From Cacajao melanocephalus (Eukaryota; Chordata; Mammalia; Primates; Pitheciidae), in contig CAUYLG010033227.1 of NCBI GenBank assembly GCA_963573385.1, positions 28,593 to 92,592 of the forward strand: DNA of 64,000 nt. Direction: 5' to 3'. The notes beneath the pieces were generated by a model, which was given only the letters and a program-made list of their open reading frames with translations, had not been told where the DNA came from and did no database searches. Below are positions 23,798 through 41,697 of this stretch, piece after piece; the stretch's first letter is position 1, and every line of letters begins with the position of its first letter. Both the position numbers and the translations under genes were made by a program.

Positions 23798-23964
23798 GAG
23801 TTGGCCCTCTGTATCTGTGGGTTCCGCATCTGTGGAACCAAGGACTCGAAATATTTGAAAAAAATGTTGTATGCCATTTTATATCAGGAACATGAGCATT
23901 CTCAGATTCTAGTATTCGAGGGAGATCCTGAAACCAATCCCCCACAGATACCAAGAAAGAACTG
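23798..23964 (+). mobile_element. Tigger/pogo-type DNA transposon MITE
   Basis: The ends 'ttggccctctgtatctgtggg' region and 'cccacagataccaag' region are inverted copies, flanked by TA on both sides (23,796-97 and 23,965-66), the target site of Tc1/mariner-pogo elements. 167 bp, so an internally deleted non-autonomous copy. The overlapping 97-aa frame is chance. Confidence 0.88.
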
Positions 23965-24499
23965 TATATCCCTTTGCGATATAAACTTTTCTCCTGCTAT
24001 GTGGCTTTGCTGTAATTGTAGCAAGCTGGACACACAGTTGCTGAAATGGCTCTGGGACACCAGTCTTAAAGTTAATGGTCAGAAGCATATTTGAGTCTCA
24101 CCTTAATAAGGACATTGATATGTCTTCTAACTACCCACTGCTGATATGGGAGATTGGATATTTGCTATCAATCAAAAGAGAATTGAAAATGCAAGGTTAT
24201 TCATAAAGCAGTAATCTAAATTTTTTGCATATAGTTCCAGTGATTTTTATCCTCATAAAGCATTATGATGATAATTTGTATAGTGGTGATGTAACTCGTT
24301 ACATTTGTTAGCATTTTATTTTTTTACTTTTTTTGTCCCTCTCTACTTAAACTTAAAATTATTATCACTTACATTTGCTATTATTGATTTAAATATCACT
24401 GATGATTCCATAAGTTAGATTTTAAGGAAAAAATACTTTTGTATAGCACATCATTTTTACAACTTGTACCTCTAGATCAAATACAAACCCATGAGTCAG
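23965..24499. other. Unassigned sequence
   Basis: Nothing supported. Confidence 0.4.
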
Positions 24500-24845
24500 C
24501 TTAGATCCTTTCCTTTATTGTCTCCCCTCCCCAAATATACATCTCATCTCGAATCACATTCCATCGGTTCTACTTACTGAATATTGTCAGTAGATTCAAG
24601 GCCCCCTCTATTTCAACCCACTGCCATTGCCCCAGTTCAGCAACTTGTTTTTGATTGATCAATTGTAATATCTTTTTACTGGCTTTCCAAATAATGGCCC
24701 TCTTGGCATGAATGTCTTCCTGCTAGGCTATAATTTCTTCAGAGTAGGGATGGTGTATTTTCATATTAAATATGTAGCAAATAGTTCAGTGTTCGGCACA
24801 TATAAGCACTTGGTAAAAATTTACTGATTAAGTAAGTAAATGACC
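24500..24845 (+). mobile_element. LINE/L2 3' region, sense
   Basis: 'catcggttctacttactgaa', 'cccactgccattgcccc', 'tttttactggctttcc', then after a gap 'tcagagtagggatggtgt', 'cggcacatataagcacttgg' are L2 landmarks in order. Confidence 0.82.
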
Positions 24846-25242
24846 ATAATTAGCTTTATGCTACATATAAGTGTAACCTGTGATAGAATAGTAATTTGTT
24901 ATAATTTAAGAACTCATTAATCTCTTTACTAGTATTAAATTATTCATTAGTAATGTATCAAACTATTGTAAGAAGCAGTGTTTTAATTTAGTCATATGAC
25001 TAAACCAATAGCACTGACTATGAAAATAAAGTGAGAATCAGAGTTGAAGAAAAAATTACTATTTTAATTCATGAATAATTAAGCTACCAAGGATATAAAG
25101 AAAACAAATCTATATACTATCAAAACATTTGCGTTATTTTTGAGATTGTACAGTTTTCAAATGATTCAGCATTAGAGATAAATAGTGACTATCGATATAT
25201 TGTCTACAAAATACTGAGCATTCTATATACAGATACATATCA
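24846..25242. other. Unassigned sequence
   Basis: AT-rich, nothing supported. Confidence 0.4.
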
Positions 25243-25372
25243 TAATTGTCATTTCACAGATAAGAAAACTGGTTTTACAGAGTAACCTGTCCAAAGGCGC
25301 ACAACCCAGGTCTTGCTGGCTCTGAAGATCAAGCTCTATCTACCACACTAATCTGACTCTAACTTTGCATTA
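25243..25372 (-). mobile_element. MIR SINE, antisense
   Basis: 'catttcacagataagaaaac', 'gagtaacctgtccaaaggcg', 'cacaacccaggtcttgctgg', 'aagctctatctacc' are the complement of MIR in order. Confidence 0.78.
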
Positions 25373-25499
25373 TTCTTTAGAATTTTGGAAAAGCTATTTA
25401 ACATGCTGAAACTGTACTAAATTTACAGAAAGTTTCAAATCCAGTATTGGATGAAGCACTAGAGCCAAAGATAAGAAAAATGATTAGGGAAATTAAAGT

Positions 25500-25762
25500 A
25501 ATATGACTTAGCAGTTAAGACTGCATGGGCATTGACATCATACATTCCTATACGTGTGTCTAAAGATTTGCCGTGTCCCAGCTGTGTAACCTTGAGTGAT
25601 TTACTTGACTTCTCCAAGTTCCAGTGCACTTATCATTAAAATAGATATAATAATAGTGCCTACCAGTGGATTTGTGAGAATCAAATGAAATTATGCAGGT
25701 AAAATGCCTCGCACATTAAATGGCATATCATAATGGCTCAGTAAACATTAGCTGTTGTTGTT
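25500..25762 (+). mobile_element. MIR SINE, near full length, sense
   Basis: About 260 bp with all MIR parts: tRNA-like head, core ('cccagctgtgtaaccttgag'), 'taatagtgcctacc', 'gaatcaaatgaaattatgca' and 3' end 'ggctcagtaaacattagctg'. Confidence 0.95.
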
Positions 25763-25771
25763 AAGGATCTT

Positions 25772-26042
25772 TAGCTGGGTACGGTGACTAGCACCTGTAA
25801 TCTAAGGCAGGAGGATTACTTGAAGCCAGGAGTTTAAGACCAGCCTGGCCAACAAAGAGACTCCATCTCTACAAAATGTTTTTAAAAATTAGCTGGGTGT
25901 GGTGGTGCGCATCTGTGATCCCAGCTACTTGGGAGGCTGAGACAAGAGTAAGAGGCCAGGAGTTCGACGCTGCAGTGAGCTGTGATCATACCACTGTACC
26001 CCAGCCTGTGCAACTGAGTGACACCCTGTGTCTAAAAAAAAA
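25772..26042 (+). mobile_element. Alu SINE, sense (AluJ-like)
   Basis: Starts 'agctgggtacggtgac'; the first arm lacks the 'cccagcactttggg' block, the second arm is present to a short A-tail. Diverged, older type. Confidence 0.94.
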
Positions 26043-26524
26043 TTTTCCACCAAAATAAATAGTTTAGGTTATATGTACTTCCTTATTCTGTGTTAAATCT
26101 ATGTGTTCTGGTATTGCATACTTTTATGAGTCATATATTACTCTGAAATCTAGACAATCATGTGTTCATACATTCAAATTAAGGATAAGATATATAAATA
26201 TTTGTTAGGCACTCTTGACTCTCTACCAAGTGGGCAAGTGGTACAGAAAGTATCTTGTGCACTTTCCCACTTGGTAGGTAAGTGAGCTGTTCTTCTTCTC
26301 TCATGATGCTTCTCAAACATTCCATAAAAATGCATTAATTGTAATCTCTTTGGTGAATTATTATATAAGATGGTGTTATGATAATTCACAAACTTAATTC
26401 ACAGGTGGAGCAGAGGGCTGGCCTGATCTGACTTTCATTGTTACAAGGGTCACTCAGGTGCTGGGTTGAGCATAGACTCTTGCAAGAGTAGAAGCAGATG
26501 GACCTATTAAGAAGTTGTAGCCAG
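26043..26524. other. Unassigned sequence with a strong hairpin
   Basis: No gene. Holds the hairpin at 26,223-26,277. Confidence 0.4.
26223..26277. repeat. Inverted repeat, 18-bp arms with one mismatch
   Basis: ctaccaagtgggcaagtg (26,223-26,240) pairs with cactttcccacttggtag (26,260-26,277) at 17 of 18 positions, loop 19 bases. Not within a recognised transposon. Confidence 0.92.
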
Positions 26525-26814
26525 GGCTGGGTGTGGGGACTCACACCTGTAATAACACTTTGTGAGGCCAAGGCGGGTGGATCAACTGAGGTCAGGAGTT
26601 CAAGACCAGCCTGGCCAACATGGTGAAACCCCATCTCTACTAAAAATACAAAAAATTAGCCGGGCATGGTGGTGACACCTGCAATCCCAGTTTCTTGGGA
26701 GGCTGAAGCAGGAGAATCACTTGAACCTAGGAGGCAGAGGTTGCAGTGAGCCTAGATTGTGCCACTGCACTCCAGCCTGGGCAACAAGAGCGAAGCTCCG
26801 TCTCAAAAGAAAAA
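26525..26814 (+). mobile_element. Alu SINE, sense (AluS-like)
   Basis: Two arms and an A-rich tail. Perfect target duplication aagaagttgta (26,509-26,519 and 26,815-26,825). Confidence 0.97.
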
Positions 26815-26825
26815 AAGAAGTTGTA

Positions 26826-26990
26826 TCTGTAATCCAGATGAAAAATGATAGTGACTTGGAGCACTGAACATGATGAGAAGTGGTTGGATTCTGGATATAT
26901 GTTGAAAGTAGATCATTTCTGGCAGATAGAAAGTGGGGAGTAATCAAAAGAAAGGATTAGAGGAAGAGTCCAAGGTTTTGGGCCTAAGCA
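26826..26990 (-). mobile_element. LINE/L2 fragment, antisense
   Basis: 'gagaagtggttggattctgg', 'gaggaagagtccaaggtttt', 'gggcctaagcaac' is the complement of an L2 3' region. The Alu inserted next to or within it. Confidence 0.7.
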
Positions 26991-29900
26991 ACATAAAAAC
27001 ATGAGAAGGAGGAAAATCCTTCCTTATATACTTTGTGCTTCTAATGATTCTGTGTGTCATCTCTGTTTCAGCTTTCATTCCACTCTCCAAACTGGTGAAA
27101 ACCAGTTCTAGTGGCATTGTGAATGCTCTTAGTAAATTCAGTGTAGCCCTATGAAAATCACTTTACTAGCTGTCACTTCTGAGGACACTATCGCCTATAG
27201 TACTGAATGAACAATGGAACATCAACATGAGGATATTTGAGACACCCAGAAGAATTAAAAGACATAGCGTCTCTCTTCCTTAAGCTTTACTGTCTATTTC
27301 ACCATGTAGGATAGGTAAGCACTGCCTGGGTTTGGACCTTAGGCACAGGGCCTGGGGGTGGCAGTGGGTGCTTTCCAGTTGACTTTAGATCTTTGTGTTG
27401 TAAATGGGGGTCCAGGTAAGATGGCTTTGGGGAAGCAAGACCCAGAAATATTAAGTCTCAAGTTAAGGATTCACCAATCAAGAGGAAAAGACCTGTCCAG
27501 GACATTGTGTATATTTTTCCAGTTAACTTAGAAGGCATTCTTCTACCTCTTTTTCCAAATATTTAAGAAAAGCGTTGCCTTAAAGTACTAACATCAGGTC
27601 TAGTGGGCAGGTGGGGGAAAGATTAATACATATGAAAAGAAATACAAATAAGTATAAATAAGCATAAAAATGTGTATTATAACAAAAGTTCATATCCACA
27701 ATGAATTATCTTTATTATGCTTTTTCCTACTTTATTTATGGACTTAATTTGCTGTCGCCTTAGGCAACTACTTTTAACAATATCTCATTTGACAATTTGA
27801 TGTTGACATCTCTCTTTTTTTCTAAATTTAGTTGAATGCAAAGAAAAGCTTTGAAATGCAAATAAGTGATCATTTCTCCTGCCCTCAAGAAAGGTTAGAA
27901 CATGGCAAACCTTGAATCAGTCTTGGAAAGAATTATCTAATTACAGGGAAGTGTAAGAGTTCTAGGCCTTACCTCAGACAGATAAAGACTAGCTATACAT
28001 GAAATGCAGACTGTGGCTAAGTTTCTTTCCCAAATCAGATTTTCATGAGACATTTTCAGTTCTTTGAGTGAGGCAAATGAATTTCTTTAATATTTTATAC
28101 ATCCATTGTTAAAATTCAATGCAAAAACAACTCTAATGTCAAATATAAATTATTTTGTTTTTAAGTTTAATTTTGAATAATCTTCTCTTTTTTGGCATCA
28201 GAACAAACTGTAATCACTGAAGTCAGAAGAATTATAAAGTACTATTTAAGAATTTATATTAGATGTCAAAATTGAAGGAGAATACAAAGACTAGTTTATT
28301 AATGGAGTAAAGTTTCTGAGATAAGATGGAGCCAGTTTTAAAGATTTCAAGAAAAAATACAATATTCAGTTTTAGAAGGAAAGGAGACAACACAATTTGG
28401 CAATGGCTTAGATTCTTGTTATAAAAAATACTATTTCATTTGTCTTTATAATTCAACCTAATAATATGCTTTGCTCTTTAACAAAAAGTATATTTTTTAT
28501 ATCGCTGTGGGTACACTTCTCTGAGACTTAGCAAACTATTTGTAAAAGGGCGGTTGAATGGAAGAGGGATTATATTCTTTTAAGTCACCTTTCCCCTGCC
28601 CCTTGCATCACAGAGCCTGAATCGGTCCTGTGCACTCAGCATTCTCAGCCTTGGATCAGCCCTAACCTGCTTGTCTTTCTTTTGCTGCAGAGCATAGACC
28701 CATAATCCTGGATCAAACATGTTGAAGTCTCACTCCTTCATCTACTCAAGTCGACCTCTAACAAAATTCTGTTTTTCTCTCCATTTGTCTGTGAAAAGAG
28801 TTTTCATTCTAAACTCTTCCAATTTAACAGCGGGATAAGGTTAACAAGAAAGTAAATCCCCCCCTCTAAAAAAAAAGTGGTCCACAGTTTCCCACTGAAT
28901 TGGAGCCAAAAACTCTGCCAGTTTTGCTCTCATATCTCCAAGCTGTAGCCTGACCCTTCGTATGACCAGTGGGGCTTGTTGCACAAGATCTATCTGGGCG
29001 CCTTTCTAAAAGTGCTATCTTCGTCCATATTTCAAAACACTCACAGATATTTTATCATTAATTAGTATTCATATTATGTCTCAAACAATCTGTTCAAGAA
29101 TAGGGGAAGTGAACTAGTTGAACAGCTCTTCTGTTTGTCTGGTAATTAACATGGATGATGTATGTAGAGCCGAAGGCCTTATAAGGGGAGGAGGTGGTCA
29201 AGTGTTGGGCAGGTAATTGCTGGAACATTTAAATGCTTACCTATTTTGGATGCTGGGTTACTCCAAAGAAAATTGTACTTGGCAAACAGGGTGGGGAGAC
29301 ACAGGCCTTTTTAAAAATAAACCCATGCCTCTTTGATTCACAGCATCCTGGATTTGCTTTTCATCATGTTAACATGCCACTTGGGAGCTGGCTGGACTCC
29401 CTTGTTCAGTGACATATATTTCATAGTGTTTTTTAAAAAACCATTTGTTCTTTCAACCACAACATGCTTTGAATTTCTCTTTCAAATTTGAGGATGTATA
29501 TATAGATTGATCAAAACAATATTTTTAACATTCCAAACAATTTAGAAAGATAGTGGATGGGTGTCAGTTAATGTATTATGCTCCTCTCTTCCTCCTCCCC
29601 CTCTTCAGCTGCTAATCTTAGAACTTGTGTGCCAAATTGTGTAAGATATTCTTCCAATAGCTACATGTGTGACTCCTTTGTGAGCTCTACAGACAGTTAT
29701 GAGGACAGATTTGGAGTTGCATATGGGACTGTCACATGGTTTGATTTCCTTGTCTTCAGGCACTGAGATTTCTTTTCACTGAGCTTTAATACTGAGGAAT
29801 TTTTAGTTGTGGTAAAAGTTTAGCAAAGTCTCTATTAAATAATTTACACATTCTGGGAATAGGGAAGGAAAAAAGTTTCTATTCACCACCACTCTGTATT

Positions 29901-30744
29901 TGGGATCTATATGTACTAAATAGTTCATGTGTTTACTCTTTCTAATGGTGGAAAAAAAAAAAAAAACTTAGGGATTTATCACAGAATTTTTATGAAAATC
30001 AGAAAAGAGTAAAGCCTTTATTATTTCCTTGCTCTTTTGGAGCAAGATCTAGTAAACATCTCAACAGAAAAAGTAGCAGATGCTTTGTAAAAAGGTCTCG
30101 TATCACTTATGTCCAATTATAGAGGCTGATTTGCAAAAAAAAAAAAAAAAAAAAGTGATCTATCTATGTCCTTAGGAGCCAAAATTTCCATGGCATTAGT
30201 CTGTGAAATGATAAGATGCAAATTCATTTTCAACTTTAAAGACACATATTTGAAATCTTGCTTTTGTGACCTGAAACCCACAGCCCTCATCCCATAAACA
30301 CAGTGCCACCCTTGAGGAACACACAGACTTGAAACAACATCTCTCTCCTAGTCCTATTTTAAATGTTCCTCAAGAATAAATAATATCCTAGTGATATCTT
30401 TGTCCAATTAATTGCGGCATTTATTATGATATTTTAAAAATGTTAAATTACATATACTCAGAACTAATTCCTTCAAGGCCCTGCATATGACTGGGTCTTA
30501 AAATAGTGCATGACTGTTGTACACTATTTAAAATAGTGTATGACATGCGAAGTAGTGTATGACTATTCATCCTTGTATTAATTTTGCCCTCTAAAACAAA
30601 TACGGTGGTTAATTATTGGTCCATGAGTAAACTCAGTCAACTTTGTTGCACTTGGGGAAAGTCTTAATTCAGAAATGATAATAATGTCTAATAATATAAT
30701 AATAAACTGCTACATTTTTATTCCCTGCTCTGACTCTGAACTCT
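26991..30744. other. Unassigned, largely repeat-free sequence (about 3.75 kb)
   Basis: No repeat I can name and no coding frame I recognise. A-runs at 29,951-29,966 and 30,136-30,154. Splice-acceptor-like tracts occur (27,060-27,079 and 28,670-28,690), but the sequences after them do not resemble a known protein. Confidence 0.4.
30497..30566. repeat. Imperfect short tandem copies
   Basis: Three copies of a unit like tagtgyatgac (at about 30,504, 30,534 and 30,553) within 70 bp. Confidence 0.6.
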
Positions 30745-30860
30745 ATATAATAGATATTTTATATACATCTTATCCCCAGAATAACTTGGCAAAGTAGGTA
30801 TTATCACCATTTGTCCAGTTAATTAAGAACTTGGGAAATAGCTTGAATAAAGAGAGTAGT
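30745..30860 (-). mobile_element. MIR SINE, antisense
   Basis: 'catcttatccccagaataac', 'aagtaggtattatcaccatt' follow the complement of the MIR 3' half. Confidence 0.6.
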
Positions 30861-30901
30861 GTTTTCTTATTTCAGTCCTTAATTTCCCTTTGCTGTTTTA
30901 G

Positions 30902-31136
30902 GTTGGAGAAGTCCTGTATCTTACTGGGCAAATTGCCCTGGTACCTTGCACAATGAAATTTGCTAGTGGTGGAATACAAACAAAAGCTACTGTGTCCTTA
31001 AGCCATACCCTGAAAATCCTGGAAGCTACACATGAAGGCACCAGACTTCAGCACATGATCATGGCCCACTGTTATGAACAGCCAGCTCATTGCCACTGCC
31101 TGGGATAACTGGCAGAACTTAAAGACCCATTAAAAG
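30902..31136 (+). pseudogene. DPH6: Relic exon encoding a RidA/YjgF-like domain, probably of DPH6
   Basis: After a polypyrimidine tract ending in AG (30,870-30,901) a frame opens as VGEVLYLTGQIALVPCTM, then GGIQTKATVSLSHTLKILEA and AHCY, and stops at 31,106-31,108 after 68 codons. The 'VLYLTGQI', GG and 'LSL.H...ILEA' pattern is that of RidA-like domains; the 'ALVPCTM' wording fits, from memory, the second such domain (eu_AANH_C_2) of long eukaryotic DPH6, the ligase that amidates diphthine on elongation factor 2. The shifted frame continues IATAWDNWQNLK before a stop, suggesting a one-base frameshift near 31,090. A GT at 31,137-31,138 could be the old donor. The human protein is, as I recall, a short form without RidA-like domains, so this looks like a lost exon. 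Alternatives: an alternative exon still transcribed, or another RidA-family pseudogene; the splice-like edges argue against a processed copy. Confidence 0.68.
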
Positions 31137-31799
31137 GTACCTACAGTATCTATTTTATTTCTAGCCTACCAAAGAGTAATTTGTAAAAAAGTTTTATTCA
31201 GACAGTATCAAGTCTCAGTGCACTTTATAACGGTTTAAACTGAATCTGGAATAAGGTTTGATTGAGCTGTTATGTTGTACCTGATAATTGGCTGTGCACA
31301 ATTGAGAAAGAAAATTGCTAAATAGAAAGTCATAGTCATCGCTAACTTTATCCTAATTCCCTAATGCAATAAGTTAAGAGTTCTTTAAAAGCAACTTAAA
31401 GTTTTTAGAAACTGTTGAAATATACTATTTAACAATGTTTCTGGCCAAGTAGCACATTATACTTTCTGGTGCAGGAGGTAATTTTTCTGATATTTTATTC
31501 ACTCGAGCTAAGATTCACCTTATTTCTCCAAGAACAGTTAAAAAGGGGCACATCTTTCCATTCTTCTAAGGTATTAACCGAGTTTTCGTTGTTTTAATAC
31601 GACATCTGTAACTTGGTTTGGGGTTGGAACTTTTAGTTATCTCATACATATAAAAAGTGGTTTCTGAAATATATTGAGTTTAGATTATACCACAGTATAT
31701 ACTGTTGCATCATCAGAAAGTAAGACTTTTAAATTAAACAACCTAGTAAGTTGATGATTAGAATATACTCTAGAAGGAACAAAAATCTGTTCTTTGTTG
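31137..31799. other. Unassigned sequence
   Basis: AT-rich; nothing supported. No further RidA-like exon seen here. Confidence 0.4.
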
Positions 31800-32430
31800 A
31801 GATTAAGAACTACATTGGCAATACAATCATTATTTGCAGATAATATTATCTACATAGTAAACCCATGAGACATGAACTATGAGCAAATTTAATATGAGTT
31901 AAATAAGATTGCTAGGTAAAACAGAAATATAATGAAAATCTTTTACCTCCTATCAGCAGTAACGAACTTAAAAAATCTAGTGGAGAAAAAAACCACATGC
32001 ACAGTAGCATGAAAACTATACGAAATTTTGAGACTGCTATAAAGAAAACCAGAAATCCTTCTGGAAGGATGAAACTTTTAAAAAGTGAAAAGATATACCT
32101 TGTTTCTGATTTAAAATAATGTGAAGATACCTCTTTTCTACAATTTTGTTTTTAAAATAAATTTACCTTTATTAGAATCAAGTCTCCCACGGAATACGCT
32201 TAACAAAATTATTCTGAAGTGGATATAAAAAGAATAAAGCCGGCAAAAATAGCCTAAAAGTTTTTGCCAAAAGAAGAAGAAATAAGAGGGGTATGGGGTA
32301 AGAGAGGAGGAAGAATAAGAAAGTCTTACACTGCCAGATATTAAAATATATTGTAAAGATACAATTAAAATCACGTAGCATTGTCATAGTAACAGATAAG
32401 AATCAGTGGCGCAAACACAACATTTCTCTA
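31800..32430 (+). mobile_element. Old L1M ORF2 fragment, sense
   Basis: 'aatcattatttgcagataat', 'taaacccatgagac', 'aagaataaagccgg', 'tcttacactgccagatatta' follow L1 ORF2 from reverse transcriptase onward with many deletions. Frames on the opposite strand are shadows. Confidence 0.62.
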
Positions 32431-38344
<5,914 letters not shown>

Positions 38345-39015
38345 TCAGGGCTAGATTACGCTGTCTTGGAAAAATATGATAAGTTGGGTCAATGTTACAG
38401 ATGTAGTAGGCTAAAATAATACATTTTCTAATCCAGTTGCAGGCTTCTCTCCAAGTGGAAATTTCTTTTTGAGCACATTGTAGAATGGAAGCTTGTTTTG
38501 AACATTCCAGTAAATGCAGCAGTTACTTCAGGAAACAAAAGTTGTTGCTTACTCTCTAAGAATTATTAAAGTAGGTGAAACCTTCCATTTGGTAAACTTT
38601 CTGTGGTAACATGGAAGTTCTGCTGTATAGCCACCATCCTTGTTCTTCTCAATACCATTGGGAGTGAATTAATACAGTTACTATTCATTGTTTATGCATG
38701 ATGAAGGCTTTTAAATGTGCCTAGAAAACAGCCACTATATTGTAAATAGCAGAGACAGTCTACATCAATATCTGGAATGAGGCAAGAATGCATAACAATA
38801 GCACTATAATTTAAGATTATTCTGGAAGTTCTAGACAATTCAGTAGTGCAATGAACTTATAAAATATGTGTTACAAAAAAGGAAAGCAAATTCTCATTTT
38901 TATGAAACATATAATCAGGGCTTACTCACCCTATTTCAGAAGAATATGATAAGTTGAGATAATGGGAATGGACTGACATAATAGACTTTCTCTAGGACAG
39001 TTTCAGGCTCCTACC
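38345..39015 (+). repeat. Diverged direct duplication, two copies about 570 bp apart
   Basis: 38,345-38,455 and 38,919-39,015 share, in the same order, 'cagggct', 'aatatgataagttg', 'tttctaa/tttctcta', and 'ttgcaggct/tttcaggct'. The sequence between is not obviously related. Confidence 0.6.
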
Positions 39016-39059
39016 TTACATAAACACATATTGATGTTGAATGCATTCAACATGGAAAA

Positions 39060-39990
39060 ATCCAAATGAATCAACTAAAAAACCACTTGGACTGAAAACA
39101 ATTAATTAAAATGGCAAGATAGAAAATATATAATGTATTTTAAATTTTAAATTTATCACTCTCTTGATTTTGGGGGGATAGGAATAAAGAAAAATTAAAT
39201 TGTGGTAATAATCTCAATTATAAGATATCTGGTAATATCCTGAATAAGAATTGCACAAGACTCTTGTCTGGAAGGAATTATAAAACTTTATTGAGCAACA
39301 TGCAAAAAGACAAATATCAAGAATTATGCTTCTAAATGGGAATATTATAAAAATAGCAATTAATGTACAGGTATGACTTTAGTACATCAGGCAAAATTCT
39401 AGTGGGATTATTTTAAAAACATGAAAGAACTTTTTAAATGGTTAGGATTCAGAATAGCAAAAGAATTTTTAAAACATGATAAAGGGGAATAGAATTTATT
39501 AAATATGAAAATATGTTCTTGTGCTACAATATTTAGAATGGCATGGTACTACTGCACGTAGAATCCATACATAGATCAATAGAATGGAATGGATTAACAT
39601 AAAACTAACCCCAGCATTTCTATGAACCAAATATGACAAAAGAATATTCCAGTAATAGAGATAGGGTAGATTACCCAGTGAAGGATAATACAAGATTTGG
39701 CTAGAATTTGAAGAGAAAAAAAGAGTGATACAATGAAATTCAGACATCAAGTGTAATTTTTGAAGAATTTAAATAGAAATGCTTATGAAATAGAAAAAAT
39801 ATGAAAATATTTATATAATATGAGCCTAGTCAGGTAAAATATATGTGTATACATGTGTGCAAGGAAAATCAACTGATAAGTATTACACCAAAATGGTAGA
39901 AATGGTAAAAAAGAGGGAAATTATTGGTATAATTGCAGGTGATTTTAGTTTTCTTCTTTATATATTTTTATAATTTACAGCTTTTTTCTT
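39060..39990 (+). mobile_element. Old L1M/HAL1-type ORF2 fragment, sense
   Basis: 'ttgcacaagactcttgtctg', 'attataaaactttattgagc', 'ttctagtgggattatttt', 'ggcatggtactactgcac', 'agatcaatagaatggaatgg' follow L1 ORF2 in order. Heavily decayed; no coding capacity. Confidence 0.68.
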
Positions 39991-40254
39991 TAATTATAAT
40001 ATATTCCACAATCAGAAAAATAAGTTATTCTCTTTGGTCCTTAAAGCAATCATCATGTTATCCAAGTACATACCAAATATTCAGTATTTTTTAGGGTAAA
40101 ACAATTGCAGACTTGCTTCAAGATGATACAATTTTGTCATTTTTAATTTTATTATTTCTTTCTTTTTTTAATCCATGAACAGATGCATGGATGTTGTTTT
40201 TAATCTTCAAAATGGGAAGGCTTTCCTTTTCTTTTTCCTTTATGATATATAATT

Positions 40255-40370
40255 AGAATGAGAGCTGGAAGCAGGGGGCACATAGCAATACTCACTGTTG
40301 TCTTTCCAACACCTAGCACAATGCCTAACACATAGTAGGCAGTCAGTAAATATTTGACTAAAGAAATAAC
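40255..40370 (+). mobile_element. LINE/L2 3' end, sense
   Basis: 'ccaacacctagcacaatgcc', 'acacatagtaggcagtcagt', 'aaatatttgactaaag' is the L2 terminal block. Confidence 0.85.
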
Positions 40371-41683
40371 AAATTAATTAATGTAAAATAAGCCTATTTT
40401 CAGAGAACATTGATGAAATGATTCTTTCAAATAATCTGTTTTATGTCAGTCATTTTTTTAGGATACGATCCAAAAAAAGGAGTTACAATGCTTTATCTAG
40501 TATCTAATGTAGACCAATTCAAAATGTTCCTGCTTTTATTTGTAGACCACCTCACTAGATGCAGTATAGTGCAAAAAGCAAGATTTGAAAAGACCAAAGA
40601 AACATCTCACCACCTTCCATTTTACCAGAATTCCATTTTGCCCCAGAATTCTGTAATCTTCCTGGGGAACTTTTGTTTGGAGACAAATCTCCCTTAAATG
40701 ATAACACCACCTCATATTGTTCCAAACCTTTTGTCTCTCATCTTCTTTCTTTCTCTGTTTTCCATAGAATCTCTGGGCATTTGGATTGCAGTTGGAGAAC
40801 CCAAGCCAATTTCATTTGAGAAGGCTTATTTCTTTAATTATTTCTTATTTCTTTCTTATTTCTTTGGAAGAGGCCACAATGACTTCCTCCATGGGAAAAG
40901 AGAGACCACTGTACTGTACCTCTACCTTGCAGAGCTCAACTTTTAATTCTTGGAGAGCCATTTTGCATTAATAGCAACTCCCTGGGATCTGCACTGTAAT
41001 GGCATCACAATTTGGATGCTTTCTAAGCCCTGGTGTCCTCATCTTGAGAGGTGTATTTTTTTTTCTTTCTTTCATTACATATGTGCTCTCTTACTCTCTT
41101 TCAGGACAACAGTATTGCCTTGTTCTGTTCAGAGAGGTATTTTTCCCCCTAAAAGCCATTTTGTTTTGTGTTATAGTTGAATATCTCATTCTTTTTTTTT
41201 AGTAACATAAGCAATCTCTAGATAAAACATTGATAATATGTCACCTTTGATTTACATTTTTAAATAGCATAATGATATGAAAAAGAATTATTCTAGAAGT
41301 CAGGAAATTTGGATTCTAGTCCTTACTGTTTTTCTCAGCCAGATGTTAAAATGCATAGCAGTTAAATCAACTGTAGTTTCAATTTTTTCTAAAAAAAAAT
41401 CTAAATATCTTCTACCTCTAACAATCCTGGATTATTTCATTAATTTTTTGCTCGATCAATGCCATTTACTGAATTCTTAATTTCTTGGTATTGTGTAAGG
41501 TATTTATTTGGGGTACAGAAATGATTGACATTCTCACTTCCGTTACACAAGATTCATTGCTTTCTTCATGAAACTGTGAGAGAGACAATTATTTTATAAC
41601 CGAAATGTTTAATCTTGATTTCTGACTGAGCTTCTTAGGGACTTTTTAAACTACAGCATTCAGTTTCATGACATCATTCTGTC
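40371..41683. other. Unassigned sequence
   Basis: No gene. Faint MIR-like text at 41,285-41,350 and L2-like text at 41,485-41,600, too weak to call separately. Overlapping short frames at 40,440-41,200 are unsupported. Confidence 0.35.
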
Positions 41684-41697
41684 AAGAAGACAACAAA

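Noticed and set aside
23798..24094. 97-aa frame as a gene
   Set aside because: Its first half is the Tigger-type MITE; the rest has no resemblance to a protein.
25500..25762. tRNA gene
   Set aside because: The tRNA-like head belongs to a MIR SINE; there is no complete cloverleaf or intact A and B box pair.
27080..27160. Second RidA or DPH6 exon after an acceptor-like tract
   Set aside because: The frame opens briefly but shows no RidA-like pattern and soon stops.
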